Origin: an uncultured Lachnospiraceae bacterium
GTDB taxonomy: Bacteria > Bacillota > Clostridia > Lachnospirales > Lachnospiraceae
Direction: 5' to 3'
Length of the DNA: 64,000 nucleotides
Assembly: GCA_910588965.1 (NCBI GenBank)
Contig: CAJUSO010000005.1
Location: 1-64,000, forward strand
Each line of letters begins with the position of its first letter. Positions within the stretch are counted from its first letter, which is position 1. Below are positions 31,419 to 41,837 of the stretch, in pieces. Under the pieces are notes generated by a model that saw only the letters and a program-made list of their open reading frames with translations, was not told the origin of the DNA and searched no databases. The position numbers and the translations under genes were made by a program.

Positions 31419-31889
31419 ATGGAGCATCGTTTGAGGCTGGTGAAGGGGCTGTCATACAGCGGGGCGGTATATGCGACGAGGAAAGAACCGTATGTGGTTG
31501 TCGGGGATGTGGAAAAATACCATGCCGCCATGGCAAGCGGGTATTTTGAAGAAGTATCTGTCCAGGGGAACGTGAATGGCACAGAAGATGGGGATAAAAT
31601 GGCAGCGTCCATGGGGGATGCAATCCCGCCTGCCCCTACAGAAGCCCCCATACGGGCAGATATAGCAGGAACTATGGAAGATATAGGTGCGCCGTTGGAT
31701 GGCCTGGGGCAGGAGGGCATGGCTACAGGCACCCCTATAGGCAGGATGACCCTGGAGGAACTGAAGGCATATGCCTATGTAGGCGGCATTGACATTTCCG
31801 GGCTGCGGAAGAAGGACGACATCCTCGCGGCTGTAAAAGCCGCGGAAAATAAAGCAGCGGAGGCAAGGGAAGCCCTCCGCATGGGGTGA
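31419..31889 (+). CDS. Head-associated protein with C-terminal SAP-like motif, 156 aa
   Basis: It has an N-terminal beta segment (RLVKGLSYSGAVYATRKEPY), a long P/A/G-rich linker, and a C-terminal helix-extended-helix (MTLEELKAYAYVGGIDISGL, then RKKDDILAAVK) like the SAP/Rho-N fold that binds nucleic acid. It lies between capsid and connector genes. A head-tail joining or head-completion role is inferred. Confidence 0.6.
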   Translation: MEHRLRLVKGLSYSGAVYATRKEPYVVVGDVEKYHAAMASGYFEEVSVQGNVNGTEDGDKMAASMGDAIPPAPTEAPIRADIAGTMEDIGAPLDGLGQEGMATGTPIGRMTLEELKAYAYVGGIDISGLRKKDDILAAVKAAENKAAEAREALRMG

Positions 31890-32281
31890 TGGCAGCCAGG
31901 CCATGGGCTACCCCGGAAGATGTCAAAGCATACACAGACTGCCAGGAAGTGCTTGGCAGGGATAGCCAGAAACTTGAGATGGACATAGCCAGGGCGGAGA
32001 TGAAGGTAACCAGCATCACGAACAACCGATTTGTGGACAAGGAGTACCCGGAGCTGCCCAAGCCTGTCAGGATGGCGGTCATCCTCATTGCGGAGACTTA
32101 TGCAAAGATTGCCGTGGAGAAGGCAAGGCGGCGGATAAAAAGCGAGACATTCGATGACTATTCCTACACGGTGGATGGCGCAGAGGCCAGCTTGGACGAC
32201 CTTGACCTGGACGGGCTACTAAGCGGCTACACCATCGCCCCAGACAGGGGGAATATCACGATGCGGCTGCGGAAACTGTGA
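31889..32281 (+). CDS. Head-tail connector, YqbG/DUF3199 type
   Basis: The 130-aa protein begins MAARPWATPEDVKAYTDCQE and is mostly helical (LEMDIARAEMKVTSITNNRF), as in DUF3199/gp6-like adaptors that bind below the portal. The start overlaps the preceding stop (GTGATG). Confidence 0.8.
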   Translation: MAARPWATPEDVKAYTDCQEVLGRDSQKLEMDIARAEMKVTSITNNRFVDKEYPELPKPVRMAVILIAETYAKIAVEKARRRIKSETFDDYSYTVDGAEASLDDLDLDGLLSGYTIAPDRGNITMRLRKL

Positions 32282-32303
32282 AGGAGGAAGGGGGGTATGC
32301 ACG

Positions 32304-32669
32304 GTGTTTGAGGATTTTCTGGATCACAAGTGTGACATATTCCATTTGGTGGACAGCCCAACCCCAGGAGGATACGGCATAAAGGCGGCAGCAAGAATGG
32401 TCCCAACAGGGAAAGCGGCAGAAGAGGATGTGCCCTGCCATTTCCATACAGGGGGTGGCAGCCTGCAGATTGTGCAGGGGGAGCCATACAGCAGCCTGGA
32501 AGGCCAGGTGAAGCTGTCCCTCCCAATCGGTACGGGCATCCGGAAAAATGACATTGTGCAGAGCCGGGAGACCGGTCTGCGCTACCGGGCAGACGTGCCA
32601 AGGGAAATCAGGGGGCACCATATCATTGTCACGCTTCGGCGTGAAGGAGGCGTGAAAGGGGCGATATAG
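32304..32669 (+). CDS. Head-tail joining protein, YqbH/DUF3599 type
   Basis: The 121-aa protein starts at GTG 32304 after GGAGGAAGGGGGG. It is a small beta protein (SLEGQVKLSLPIGTGIRKND; VTLRREGG) with the usual DUF3599 position between the connector and the gp10-like gene. It completes the neck. Confidence 0.75.
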   Translation: MFEDFLDHKCDIFHLVDSPTPGGYGIKAAARMVPTGKAAEEDVPCHFHTGGGSLQIVQGEPYSSLEGQVKLSLPIGTGIRKNDIVQSRETGLRYRADVPREIRGHHIIVTLRREGGVKGAI

Positions 32670-32673
32670 GATT

Positions 32674-33156
32674 ATGATAGACGTAAGCGAGCTGGAAGGG
32701 ATGGCGAGGAAATTCGGAGAGGCATCCGGCAGGCTGCGCCCGTTCATGGGCGGGGTGTTGGAAGAGGCAGGGGATGAGTTCCTTGAAATCGTCCAGGATG
32801 AAATCATGAGGGCGCAGAATGTGGACACCAGGCTGATGCTGGATTCCTTCAGCAGGGGCTCCGGGTACAATGTGTTCGAACTGGACCTTGGAGGGCTGAG
32901 GCTGACAGTCGGCACAAGGGTGGAGTATGCAAAATGGGTGAACAGCGGCCATAGCCAGAGGCCTGGGAGGTTCGTCCCTGGCATATGGCGCGGCGGCAGG
33001 TTCTTCTATACGCCTGGCGCAAAGACGGGCATGGTTCTGAAAGCCTCAAGGGTGGATGGATCAGGCTTTTTCGACAAGGCCGCCGAGACCCTCAGGCGGA
33101 TGTTCCCGCAAATTGCGGGGGCAAGATTCCAAGGGTTTGTGGACAGGTACCTGTGA
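32674..33156 (+). CDS. HK97 gp10-like neck/tail-completion protein
   Basis: The 160-aa protein has FMGGVLEEAGDEFLEIVQDE, then VGTRVEYAKWVNSGHSQRPG, the gp10-like pattern (Y-A-x-x-V-N-S-G-H). It caps the neck or tail terminator region in PBSX-like phages (XkdI/YqbI position). Confidence 0.8.
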   Translation: MIDVSELEGMARKFGEASGRLRPFMGGVLEEAGDEFLEIVQDEIMRAQNVDTRLMLDSFSRGSGYNVFELDLGGLRLTVGTRVEYAKWVNSGHSQRPGRFVPGIWRGGRFFYTPGAKTGMVLKASRVDGSGFFDKAAETLRRMFPQIAGARFQGFVDRYL

Positions 33157-33173
33157 AAGGAGGGGCGCAAGGC

Positions 33174-33731
33174 ATGGTAACCACGGCATTGGGGCAGGTT
33201 TTCGCTTCAGCAATCCGCTATATACAGGACAATTCTGGCATCTATTCCCCGCCTTATTTTGACGAGGTGCCGGAAGATTTTGTAGTCCCGTCCATGTATT
33301 TCCCCGTACCGAGGGTGGGCAGCAGAAGGGCCACGCTGTCCTCCTACTGCTCCACCCTGTCCATGGAATGCTGGTTCATGGCCATGGATGAGTGGGAGGC
33401 ATACCGCCATGCGTCTGGCGTGCAGCACTGCCTGCTTCGTGACGGGTGCGCAATCCCGGCGGTAGGGCAGGGCGGGGAGCCTTCCGGCTGGTCTGTGCAT
33501 GCCACAGACCCGGAAGTACGGAAAATTGACGGCAGGACAGTCCGCCTTTCTTTGGGGCTGAGGCATTATTTCTCTTTCCAAAGGGAAGCGGCGGGGAAAG
33601 TGGGCAACGTAAACATCCTGCTCGCAAGCCCGGGCGAAGTATATGGAGCCTGGGCAGATGCGACAGCAGGGCAGAGGAAAAGCGAGGAGGCGCAGAAGGA
33701 ATGGCTGAGAAAGGCAGCGGAAAGGCTGTGA
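33174..33731 (+). CDS. Tail terminator/completion protein, 185 aa
   Basis: ATG 33174 with AAAGGAGGGGCGCAAGGC is chosen over an upstream in-frame ATG at 32985 that lies wholly inside the previous gene. It begins MVTTALGQVFASAIRYIQDN and corresponds in order to YqbJ/XkdJ-type proteins. The middle is beta-rich with FPVPRVGSRRATLSSYCSTL. The exact function is inferred from position. Confidence 0.65.
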   Translation: MVTTALGQVFASAIRYIQDNSGIYSPPYFDEVPEDFVVPSMYFPVPRVGSRRATLSSYCSTLSMECWFMAMDEWEAYRHASGVQHCLLRDGCAIPAVGQGGEPSGWSVHATDPEVRKIDGRTVRLSLGLRHYFSFQREAAGKVGNVNILLASPGEVYGAWADATAGQRKSEEAQKEWLRKAAERL

Positions 33732-34012
33732 CGGATGGGAAGCAGGAAAAAGAGAGGAAGGCCGCAGAGGGAGCCCCACTGGAAAGGGAAGGGACCCCTG
33801 CGGATGCAGCAGGGCAGGAAGGCAGCATTATGGCAGCGCGGCAGGAATCCGGAAAGAAATTTAAGGTGGGGAAGCTGCGGGAGAACTGCATGCAGCTGTA
33901 CCATATTACGGCCAGCACGTTTGACGGGGCGTTCTATGGGCATACAGAGAAGGAAATGTCCATACAGGAGGCAGGAGCCGTCATCCGGGGCTGGCTGGGG
34001 AAAGGGAGGTAG
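33701..34012 (+). CDS. Small tail-module protein, 103 aa
   Basis: It overlaps the previous gene by 31 nt and ends 2 nt before the sheath gene. A charged, probably disordered N-terminal half (KQEKERKAAEGAPLEREGTP) precedes a conserved-looking C-terminus (LRENCMQLYHITASTFDGAF, GHTEKEMSIQEA). Proteins of this kind sit before the sheath gene in PBSX-like phages. The role is unknown. Confidence 0.6.
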   Translation: MAEKGSGKAVTDGKQEKERKAAEGAPLEREGTPADAAGQEGSIMAARQESGKKFKVGKLRENCMQLYHITASTFDGAFYGHTEKEMSIQEAGAVIRGWLGKGR

Positions 34013-34014
34013 AT

Positions 34015-35358
34015 ATGGCAGGAGGGACTTTTAAATCATCATCGCCAAAGGTCAGGCCAGGCACATATGTCAATGTAATCAATGGCAGGCAGCCAGCAGC
34101 AACGGAATCCCAGCGTGGTGTCGTCACCATCCCCCTGATTGGGTATGACTGGGGGCCAAGGGAAGAATGGATCCGCCTGGCAGCGGAATCCCCAGATTCT
34201 GAAATTCGGAAGCTCGGGCGCTCTGTCTATGACGAGAGCCCGCATATGAGGCTCCTGCGCCTCATCTTCCTGAACGCCATGGAGGTGTATGTATTCATCC
34301 CGGGTGGCGGCGAGAAGGCCAGTGGGTCGGTTACGGTAGGCGAAGGCATCGTGGAGGTCTCAGCGAAGTATGCAGGGTCATTAGGGAACAGCATTTCGGT
34401 CATATCCGTGGAGAACCCGCTTGGGGGCTTTGACGTGTCCGTCATGCTCGGGGGCTCTGAGGTGGAACTGTTTGAGCAGGCAGAAGCACTAGGGGACCTG
34501 TCCGGGTCTTCTTACATAGAAGTGTCCGGGGCTGCGGAAGGGAGGCTCGCAGCATTTGCCGGGGTGGCGCTTACCGGGGGCTCTGATACGGAAGAAGGGC
34601 TGAACGCATCCATATCCAAATTCCTGGATATGGCGGAGAAGGTAAGGTTTAATTGCATGGCGTTCCCGACGGAGGATAAATCCCTGGTCACGGCGCTTAC
34701 GACAAAAATCAGGTATATCAGGAATACCATCGGCTGGAAGTGCCAGGCAGCAGTCCCGAATACGGCTGCGGACTATGAGGGCATTTACAACCTTACAAAT
34801 GGGTTTGAGTTTGAGGGGGAGCGGCTGGATGCCGTGCAGGCTTCCGCCTGGCTGGCCGGGGCAGCAGCCGGGGCTGGCTATACCACTTCCCTGACATACG
34901 CCCCGGTCGCTGGGGCTACGGCGGTTACCGGGGAAAAATCCAACGAGGAATCCGTCCAGGCAATCCAGGCCGGGGAGACGTTCTTCAGCGTGGATGAGGC
35001 GGGCAGCGTCATCTTGGAGTATGACGTGAATTCCAAGGTCACCTTCTCCAAAGATGACCCAGTAGACATACATAAGGGCAGGCCATGCCGGGTCTATGAC
35101 ACGTTTGCCAATGACCTGCTTGCCACATTCGTGCCAGGCAGGTTTGACAATAACCCTGATGGCTGGAGCGTCATGGAAGGGCTTGGCAGGGCAATGCTCA
35201 AGGCATATGAGGACGACGGGGCAATTACAGGCGTCAGCCTGGATGACGACTTTAAGGTTGACCGTGGGAAGTCTGTCGGCGACAGCGTGTATATCAATGT
35301 AGGCATACAGGCCGTGGATTCCGCAGAGAAGTATTATTTCACGGTAGTGGCTAGGTAA
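34015..35358 (+). CDS. Contractile tail sheath protein
   Basis: The 447-aa protein begins MAGGTFKSSSPKVRPGTYVN, the classic sheath start. RGVVTIPLIGYDWGPREEWI and the C-terminal KSVGDSVYINVGIQAVDSAE, then KYYFTVVAR, match XkdK-type sheaths. This gene shows the phage is a myovirus. The tail tube gene follows 13 nt later. Confidence 0.93.
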   Translation: MAGGTFKSSSPKVRPGTYVNVINGRQPAATESQRGVVTIPLIGYDWGPREEWIRLAAESPDSEIRKLGRSVYDESPHMRLLRLIFLNAMEVYVFIPGGGEKASGSVTVGEGIVEVSAKYAGSLGNSISVISVENPLGGFDVSVMLGGSEVELFEQAEALGDLSGSSYIEVSGAAEGRLAAFAGVALTGGSDTEEGLNASISKFLDMAEKVRFNCMAFPTEDKSLVTALTTKIRYIRNTIGWKCQAAVPNTAADYEGIYNLTNGFEFEGERLDAVQASAWLAGAAAGAGYTTSLTYAPVAGATAVTGEKSNEESVQAIQAGETFFSVDEAGSVILEYDVNSKVTFSKDDPVDIHKGRPCRVYDTFANDLLATFVPGRFDNNPDGWSVMEGLGRAMLKAYEDDGAITGVSLDDDFKVDRGKSVGDSVYINVGIQAVDSAEKYYFTVVAR

Positions 35359-35371
35359 AGGAGGCGAAGGC

Positions 35372-35806
35372 ATGGGAGACACAGTGAATAAGAGGCCCCT
35401 TTCCGCGCGGGAAGGCAAGGTGTACATTGACGGGTCGCTTGTGGCGGACGCATGCAAGTTCCAGCTGCTCTTCACGCCGAAGGTGTGGGAAGGGAAGACC
35501 TTGGGGGAGCAGGGGACGAACAGGCGGTGGATTGGGTATGACATCACTGGCACCATCGAGCAGTGGAAGACAACCCCAATGTACAAGAGGAAGGTCCTGG
35601 AGTATATCAGGTCTGGGAAGACCCCAGAGATGAAGATACAGGGGATCAGCGAGGACAGGAATTCGGATTACTATGACATCAATAAGGGCGATTCCATCGT
35701 CGCTGTCGGATGTGTCATGACGGGGGACATCTCACTGATGGACCTTGACACGGACGGCGATGTGGTCAAGGAATCCATTAAGTTTGGGGCAAAAGACCTG
35801 GCTTAA
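35372..35806 (+). CDS. Tail tube protein (XkdM type)
   Basis: The 144-aa protein starts at ATG 35372 after AAAGGAGGCGAAGGC. It has REGKVYIDGSLVADACKFQL, then YDITGTIEQWKTTPMYKRKV and SIVAVGCVMTGDISLMDLDT, the XkdM/phage tail tube fold. It stacks into the inner tube that the sheath drives through the envelope. A hairpin follows. Confidence 0.9.
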   Translation: MGDTVNKRPLSAREGKVYIDGSLVADACKFQLLFTPKVWEGKTLGEQGTNRRWIGYDITGTIEQWKTTPMYKRKVLEYIRSGKTPEMKIQGISEDRNSDYYDINKGDSIVAVGCVMTGDISLMDLDTDGDVVKESIKFGAKDLA

Positions 35807-35813
35807 TGGTGGC

Positions 35814-35839
35814 AGGATGGCAGGGAACCCTGCCATCCT
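35814..35839 (+). terminator. Perfect 11-bp hairpin after the tube gene
   Basis: AGGATGGCAGG-GAAC-CCTGCCATCCT is followed by GTTATATAT, a weak U-tract. It probably lowers expression of downstream genes relative to sheath and tube, which are needed in many copies. Confidence 0.6.
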
Positions 35840-35872
35840 GTTATATATGCATAATGGCAGGAGGGCATACGG

Positions 35873-36346
35873 ATGGATATGAATTTAAGGGCATTCATGA
35901 AAGAAGAACTGAAAAGCAAGGGCAATATGGAGTTTGACGGGATTGAGAGGTTCAAGGGGAAGGACGGGAAGCCCATCCCGTTCATCATCAGGCGCATCCC
36001 CATGAAGGAGATTAAAGAAATCAGGGAGCTATACTGGAAGGATGAGGTGTTCCGGGACAAGAAGAACGGCGGCAGGCCGGTGGTTGAGAACGGGCATGTG
36101 GCCATGGTGAGGGAATATGACGCAGAGAGGGCAGGCCTCCATATCATGGTGGAGGCGTTTGTCCAGCCAAAGCTTGACGATTCGGAACTGATGGAGTACT
36201 ATGGCGTGCTTGACAGATTGGACATGCCAGAGACCCTGTTCCCAAGCCGGGATGAGTTCAAGTACGCGAATGAGTGCGTGATGATTGCCTGCGGCCTGAT
36301 GGGCAGTGAGGATGAGGGGCGGGAGGTTGATAGGATAAAAAACTGA
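35873..36346 (+). CDS. Tail assembly chaperone (XkdN type), short form
   Basis: The 157-aa protein starts at ATG 35873 after GGCAGGAGGGCATACGG. NLRAFMKEELKSKGNMEFDG, IPFIIRRIPMKEIKEIRELY and ECVMIACGLMGSEDEG are the XkdN/gpG-like pattern. The last codons ATA AAA AAC TGA form a canonical -1 slippery site, so a fraction of ribosomes should continue into the ORF at 36346 and make a chaperone of about 225 aa. Such short and long chaperones escort the tape measure during tail assembly. The tape measure gene is next. Confidence 0.85.
   Translation: MDMNLRAFMKEELKSKGNMEFDGIERFKGKDGKPIPFIIRRIPMKEIKEIRELYWKDEVFRDKKNGGRPVVENGHVAMVREYDAERAGLHIMVEAFVQPKLDDSELMEYYGVLDRLDMPETLFPSRDEFKYANECVMIACGLMGSEDEGREVDRIKN
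36337..36343 (+). other. Programmed -1 frameshift site A-AAA-AAC
   Basis: In the chaperone frame the codons are ATA AAA AAC TGA, so the heptamer X-XXY-YYZ is exactly in phase and the stop is one codon later. In the -1 frame the next codons are CTG ATG TCT, entering the downstream ORF. Position and phase match tail-chaperone frameshifting in lambda-like and Mu-like phages. Confidence 0.85.
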
Positions 36347-36549
36347 TGTCTGGTGCGGTGCAGGCACCCGGGGCATCCGACTGGATATACGCCCACATCC
36401 TCTGGCAGAAGCGTGGGCTCCGCATGGAGGAGTTTGCGGAGATGCCACGGAACGTCCAGCTTGCCTACATCGCATCAGAGCAGCTTGCCACTGAACACCC
36501 CATCAATGCATCGGACAGGCTTGCGCATGTCTATATAAAAGTGAACTAA
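36346..36549 (+). CDS. Tail chaperone frameshift extension, 67 aa
   Basis: It is the -1 frame continuation of the chaperone gene. It contains DWIYAHILWQKRGLRMEEFA, then NVQLAYIASEQLATEHP, the W-A-x-I-L...G-x-x-x-E-E helix found in T domains of tail chaperones. It has its own ATG at 36346 but no ribosome site, supporting expression mainly as a fusion (157 + 68 residues) through the slip at 36337-36343. Confidence 0.8.
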   Translation: MSGAVQAPGASDWIYAHILWQKRGLRMEEFAEMPRNVQLAYIASEQLATEHPINASDRLAHVYIKVN

Positions 36550-36623
36550 AAAACACACCCCTCCTAGGGCATTTTCGGCATTCCTAAAAGGATATGGGGA
36601 AATTTCAATAATGGAAGGTAAAA

Positions 36624-36658
36624 AAATACTGGCCAATAAGGTGGCTAGTATTTTTTTG
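36624..36658 (+). terminator. Terminator before the tape measure gene
   Basis: AAATACTGGCCA (36624-36635) pairs with TGGCTAGTATTT (36642-36653) and is followed by TTTTTG. As the tape measure gene follows directly in the same operon, it probably attenuates transcription. Confidence 0.8.
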
Positions 36659-36682
36659 TTTTGGGACTAAGGAGGCATGGGC

Positions 36683-39600
36683 ATGGGAGACAGCGTTACA
36701 ATCAGGATGGCCATACAGGACGGGGTCAGCCCAAAGCTTTCCCAAATCTCATCCAGGGCTATGGGCACGGCCAGCCAGCTTGCACAGATGGGGCAAAGGA
36801 TTGACCGCGCATTCAGTACCAATTCACCCAGGCAGTTTGCAGACAGGATTGGCTCAGCCGCAAATGAGGCGGGCGCAGTCCTGGATGAACTGGCGCGGGC
36901 AGCCCTGGATTTAGGCCGGGGCCTGGATGGCGCCGGGGACGGCGGCAGGCTCGGGGATCTAATCGATGCAGCGGAAGAGGCCGGCAGACGCATGCGGGAC
37001 CTGTCTGATTCCACACGGGATTTGGATGATGGGCTTGATGACCTAGGGGGTGGCAATGGAAATGGCCTTGGGAACCTGGGCGAGGATGCCAGCAATGCCG
37101 GGGAATCCATGCGGGAAGCGGAGGCCGAGGCAGGGAGCCTGGCTGGGGCATTGAAAACGCTGTTTGCCATCGTAGCCGGGGCGGCAATCCTTGGCAAGGC
37201 CAGCGGCTTCGTGTCAGATACCATTGAGTTGGGACGCGGCTACACTTCCATGATGTCGGAGGTGCAGGCCATATCCAGGGCATCCTTAGCTGACATGGAA
37301 CTGCTTGAGGCCACTGCCAGGCAGTACGGCGCAACCACGGTATTCTCTGCATCCGAGGCGGCGGAGGCGCTGAAATACATGAGCCTGGCCGGCTGGGATG
37401 CAAATAAGTCCTCGTCCGCATTGGGCGGCGTGCTGAACCTGGCGGCATCATCCGGCATGGAGCTTGGGAAGGCATCCGACATGGTGACGGACTACCTGAG
37501 CGCATTTAGGATGGAGGCTGGGCAGGCGGCCTATTTTGCGGACATGCTGGCCTTCGCCCAGTCAAACAGCAACACTACGGTAGAAGCGTTGGGCGAGGCA
37601 TACCGCAACAGCGCAGCGAACATGCATGCGGCCGGACAGGATGTGGAGACGGCCACATCCTTCCTAGAGGCGATGGCAAACCAAGGCTATAAGGGCTCCG
37701 AGGCAGGCACGGCGTTGGCGGCGGTCATGCGGGACATCACCCAGAGGATGGAGGATGGGGCAATCAAGATAGGTGACGCATCCATTGCCGTCCAGGATGA
37801 ATCTGGGAATTTCCGGGATCTGACGGACATCATGACGGATGTGGAGGGGGCTGTGGGCAGCATGGGGGATGCTCAGAGGGCGGCCGCACTTGGCAGCACA
37901 TTCACGGCAGATTCCATTAAAGCGGTCAACTTCGCCCTGGCAGAGGGCATGGGGAAGATTTCTGGCTACGAGGAAGCCCTGCGGGGCGCTGGCGGAACTG
38001 CTGAGGAGATGGCTGGCATCATGAACGACAACCTGTCGGGCGACATGGCGAACATGAACAGCGCCTTCGAGGAAATGCAGCTCCAGGCCTTTGAGCGGAT
38101 GGAACAGCCGCTCCGGGATGGGGCACAGTACATTACAGGCACAGTCATCCCTATCCTGACGGGCTGGGTGCCAGATGCCTTTGGCGCCCTTGCAGATGGG
38201 GCAGCCAAGCTAGGGAATGCACTGAAGCCATTATTTGAGGCAATCTTAAAGAACCCGCAGGCCATTGCAGGCGCATTCAGCAGCCTAGGGGCCGGTTTCC
38301 TGGCAATGAAGGGTGTTTCTGGGGTTATGAAGGTAGGGAAGGGCATCAGCCAGGGCATAGAGGACGCCGGGAGCCTAGGGGGTGCGCTTGGCAAGCTGGC
38401 ATCCTCCGTGTTTGGCAACCCATGGGCAGCAGGGGCAGCAGCAATCGCTGCGGCTGTGACAGCCATAGGGGCTGCCGTGCATTCTTATAACCAGATGCAG
38501 ATCCAGGACAGCCTTGAATCGCATTTTGGGGGCATAGAACTGAATGGGAGCCAGATAGAGGACTTTGCCAGCCATGTGCTCCATGCGGAGTGGCTTGTAG
38601 ATGTCAATACGGCTTTGGGGCGCCTTGAGAACGCGGACAGCCTTGCCAAGGAGGCGGAGGAAGCCCTTGCGGCCAATGATGCGATTGAATGGAAGGCCAG
38701 GGTTGGGATTAAGCTGGACGGGGCAGATAAGGAAGAGTTCCTGGCGAATATTGAAACGTTTGCGCAGTCAAGCCTTGATGAGTTGGAAGAAAGAGGGTAT
38801 GCAGGCGGGCTTTTGATATCCGCGCTGCTTCCAAAGGACGGGATATGGAAAAAGCTGTCAAACGATATTGGAAAATGGATGGCTCAGGATATGGCTGAGG
38901 TGTCCACAATCAAGCAGCAGCTTACAAACCTGATTGAGATGGCTTTGGAGGATGGGGTTATAGATGTAGACGAGCAGGCTGCCATAGACATCCTGCAGGG
39001 GAAGATTAACAGTATCTTGTCTGGCTGGAAGTCCTCTGAGGCAGAGGCACAGATGAAGCTGATAACGCAGAAGTATGGACGCCTGTCTGGCAAGGATCTT
39101 ACGGAAGACACCTATACCTCCATCGTTGAGGAACTTGAGGAGCAGAGGAAGACAGCGGAAGAAGCATTGGATGCAGGATCCTTGGAGTTTTTCAATCTGA
39201 TTGGAGGCCTTGTAAATAAGGGGAGGCTGACAGAAAGCAAGGGTGACTGGTATGAGGAGCGTTATGCGTGGGCGGCCAGGGACTCGGCGGCAAGCACATT
39301 AGCAGAAAGCCTGGAATTCCAAGCCAACACGTTGGAAGACACCTACAAGGATAAAATCAGCGAGAACCGCCAAAGCATAAAGGGCATCACGCAGGAATAC
39401 ATAGGCAGTATAGGGGAGGATTTCAGGTACTATGCCAAGGAGTTTGGGACTGAGAATATAGATTATGGATCAATCCTTAGGGATATTGATTTTGGGGTTG
39501 ACGATGCCATATCCTCGCTTGGCAATGGCAAAGATCAAAAGGCACTGAGGCAATTGTTTGAATTTAGCAAGCCAGATGTGCAGGCTATGGAAGCATCCAT

Positions 39601-41068
39601 TGATGAATACATAAAAGTAGGGCAGAAGGTTCCTGAAAAAGTGGCGGAATCCTACCGCGCAGCCATTGAGACAGGCGCGGCGGCAGGGGACATGGATGCG
39701 GCCTGGGAGCTGTTCGCCCAACAGATGGTCTCGGACCCTGCAAGCAGGGAGATGGCCGAAGCCATCCAGGCAGGAACCAAGAATGTCCCGGACGCGCTGC
39801 GCTCCGCCGTAGGCAGGGCGGTGGCAATAGCAGAGGAGAACGTGGCAAAAGAGCCCATCACCATTGAAGGGATGGTGGCCGAGCTGCAGGGCTTTGAAGT
39901 GGATGCTGACAATGTGCGTAGGCTCCTTAACAAAGCAATGGAAGGCGTTGATGCGACCGGCAACCTCGCCACGCTGGACGGCGGCACCGTGGCCGTGGAG
40001 TACGAGGTCACAGCAGGCCAATCATTAAGCGATATCGCCGTACAGGCAGGCATCGCCCTAGACGAGCTGCTGGCAGCAAACCCAGGGATAGCGAACCCAA
40101 GCGTGATTGAGGTGGGGCAGAAAATCTACATCCCAGCAGACAAAGTGGATGTGGACGCCTCCGGGGTCGGGGAAGCCGCCAATAAGGCCCATGAGGAAGT
40201 ACAGAAAGCAGCGGACGAATCCACCTCCGATCCAATTGAGACAGAACAGGAAGTGAGGACTGTCTACAAGCAGGGCGAGGAGGACAAGAGCGCATTGGCC
40301 GGGGCAGCCGGCCTAGAGGAGCCAGCCCCAGTGGAGCAGACAGTCCCGGTCTCTGTCGAGTGCAAGGTCATAGGCATGGATGACGGTGCGCTTGCCTCAT
40401 CTATCCAGGACGCCATCAATGGGTGCACGGTGGACATATCCTATGAATCTGTGGCATCGGCTTTAGGCAGTGGCATCTCCTCTGCGATTGCCACATCCCT
40501 TGGCACTATCCAAGGTGCGGTATCAGCCCTTTACGGGGATGTGGGGGATGCGGTAGACAGAATATTTGGCGCAGGGTTCCAGACAAGCGCAGATGTGGCC
40601 GTACGGCTGGACTACCGCCTGCTGAACCCTATGGCCAATATCGCTTTTTCTGGGGGCGGGTCTGGAAACGCTATGGTGAGGGCTTCCCTCCATGCCGATG
40701 GCGGCTACTTCGACCAGCCACACCTTGGCGTTGTCGCGGAATCAGGAGGGGAGTACATCATCCCCGTGGATGGCTCAAGGCGTTCCATAGAGATGTGGGC
40801 TGATGCCGGCCGCATGCTGGGCATAGGGAGCACACAGGATGCCAGGGCGGTACAGCCTGCCAGCATTTCCCAGGGGGCGGTGCAGCCTGCTGCCAGCAGC
40901 GAAAGGACTGTCAATGTGAACATAAACGGGAATGGGGGCATAACCGTAGGGGGCGGCATCACGAAGGAGCAGGTTGTGGAGGTGATGCTGGAAGAGGCGC
41001 GGGACGTGTTCCTGTCCATCTTGAGCGAGGAAATATTGGAAGAGGGTGATTTAAGCTATGACTTCTAA
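36683..41068 (+). CDS. Tape measure protein with internal LysM domain
   Basis: At 1461 aa it sets tail length. ATG 36683 is preferred over 36677 for spacing from TAAGGAGG. The TP901-type core (residues 170-470) reads [40 protein letters not shown] and [21 protein letters not shown] hydrophobic segment lies near 570-590 ([16 protein letters not shown]). Residues 1105-1152 are a LysM module ([20 protein letters not shown], then [11 protein letters not shown]), which could bind peptidoglycan during DNA entry. The C-terminus has [20 protein letters not shown], typical for tape measures. Confidence 0.93.
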   Translation: MGDSVTIRMAIQDGVSPKLSQISSRAMGTASQLAQMGQRIDRAFSTNSPRQFADRIGSAANEAGAVLDELARAALDLGRGLDGAGDGGRLGDLIDAAEEAGRRMRDLSDSTRDLDDGLDDLGGGNGNGLGNLGEDASNAGESMREAEAEAGSLAGALKTLFAIVAGAAILGKASGFVSDTIELGRGYTSMMSEVQAISRASLADMELLEATARQYGATTVFSASEAAEALKYMSLAGWDANKSSSALGGVLNLAASSGMELGKASDMVTDYLSAFRMEAGQAAYFADMLAFAQSNSNTTVEALGEAYRNSAANMHAAGQDVETATSFLEAMANQGYKGSEAGTALAAVMRDITQRMEDGAIKIGDASIAVQDESGNFRDLTDIMTDVEGAVGSMGDAQRAAALGSTFTADSIKAVNFALAEGMGKISGYEEALRGAGGTAEEMAGIMNDNLSGDMANMNSAFEEMQLQAFERMEQPLRDGAQYITGTVIPILTGWVPDAFGALADGAAKLGNALKPLFEAILKNPQAIAGAFSSLGAGFLAMKGVSGVMKVGKGISQGIEDAGSLGGALGKLASSVFGNPWAAGAAAIAAAVTAIGAAVHSYNQMQIQDSLESHFGGIELNGSQIEDFASHVLHAEWLVDVNTALGRLENADSLAKEAEEALAANDAIEWKARVGIKLDGADKEEFLANIETFAQSSLDELEERGYAGGLLISALLPKDGIWKKLSNDIGKWMAQDMAEVSTIKQQLTNLIEMALEDGVIDVDEQAAIDILQGKINSILSGWKSSEAEAQMKLITQKYGRLSGKDLTEDTYTSIVEELEEQRKTAEEALDAGSLEFFNLIGGLVNKGRLTESKGDWYEERYAWAARDSAASTLAESLEFQANTLEDTYKDKISENRQSIKGITQEYIGSIGEDFRYYAKEFGTENIDYGSILRDIDFGVDDAISSLGNGKDQKALRQLFEFSKPDVQAMEASIDEYIKVGQKVPEKVAESYRAAIETGAAAGDMDAAWELFAQQMVSDPASREMAEAIQAGTKNVPDALRSAVGRAVAIAEENVAKEPITIEGMVAELQGFEVDADNVRRLLNKAMEGVDATGNLATLDGGTVAVEYEVTAGQSLSDIAVQAGIALDELLAANPGIANPSVIEVGQKIYIPADKVDVDASGVGEAANKAHEEVQKAADESTSDPIETEQEVRTVYKQGEEDKSALAGAAGLEEPAPVEQTVPVSVECKVIGMDDGALASSIQDAINGCTVDISYESVASALGSGISSAIATSLGTIQGAVSALYGDVGDAVDRIFGAGFQTSADVAVRLDYRLLNPMANIAFSGGGSGNAMVRASLHADGGYFDQPHLGVVAESGGEYIIPVDGSRRSIEMWADAGRMLGIGSTQDARAVQPASISQGAVQPAASSERTVNVNINGNGGITVGGGITKEQVVEVMLEEARDVFLSILSEEILEEGDLSYDF

Positions 41069-41822
41069 GGAAGTGTATGTGGAGCCAGGCACAGGCAGGG
41101 CAGTGAAGCTGGAGCGGCTGAAACAGCTGGAACAGGGCATGGGCAGGGCAACGGAGAAAAAGAAGCCCCAGAAGTACCGCATGTACCTGAAGCAGAAAAG
41201 CCTGTTTGAGTTCCCGGTGCTCCCGGAAAAGGTCGCAATATCCTATGGGTCAAAAAACACAAGCCTGCAGGTATGCGGGGTTGGGGAGGTGACCATCATC
41301 CAGGACAGCAGGGCTGCGGCCATCCAGTTCTCGTCCTTTTTCCCGCAATCCTATTTCAAAGGATGCAGGATGAAAAAAATCCCAAGCCCTAAAAAGGCCA
41401 GGGACAGGATACTGAAGATGAAGGAAAGCGGGAAGCCTGTGCGTTTTACCATCACAGGGAAGCCCGGGGTGTCCATGTACTGCACCATTGAGGCGTTTGA
41501 GATACAGGAGCAGGGCGGCGACCCTGGGACGGTCTACTTTACTTTGAAGCTAAAGGAGTACAGGGAAGCCAAGGTACGGAAAATAAAGGTGGACCCAGGG
41601 AAAAAGACAGCTGGCGTGTCGCCTTCCGGTTCCAGGACGGACGGCACGCCAGCTGCCCAGACTTATACGGTGGTGAATGGGGACTGCCTTTGGAACATCG
41701 CGAAGCGCTTTTATGGGAACGGGTCATTATATACCATAATTTACGAGGCAAACAAGGGGGTGATTGGGGGCAACCCAAACCTGATCCATGCAGGGCAGGT
41801 GCTCACAATCCCGCCAGCCTGA
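41058..41822 (+). CDS. LysM baseplate/tail protein (XkdP type)
   Basis: The 254-aa protein overlaps the tape measure end by 11 nt. The N-terminal two thirds are a small beta domain ([20 protein letters not shown]); residues 205-254 are LysM ([34 protein letters not shown]). XkdP-type proteins join the tail tip to the hub and bind cell wall through LysM. Confidence 0.88.
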   Translation: MTSKEVYVEPGTGRAVKLERLKQLEQGMGRATEKKKPQKYRMYLKQKSLFEFPVLPEKVAISYGSKNTSLQVCGVGEVTIIQDSRAAAIQFSSFFPQSYFKGCRMKKIPSPKKARDRILKMKESGKPVRFTITGKPGVSMYCTIEAFEIQEQGGDPGTVYFTLKLKEYREAKVRKIKVDPGKKTAGVSPSGSRTDGTPAAQTYTVVNGDCLWNIAKRFYGNGSLYTIIYEANKGVIGGNPNLIHAGQVLTIPPA

Positions 41823-41837
41823 TTAGGGGGTGTTTGG

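Noticed and set aside
32985..33173. Upstream extension of the tail completion gene
   Set aside because: It lies inside the preceding gp10-like gene; ATG 33174 has a strong ribosome site.
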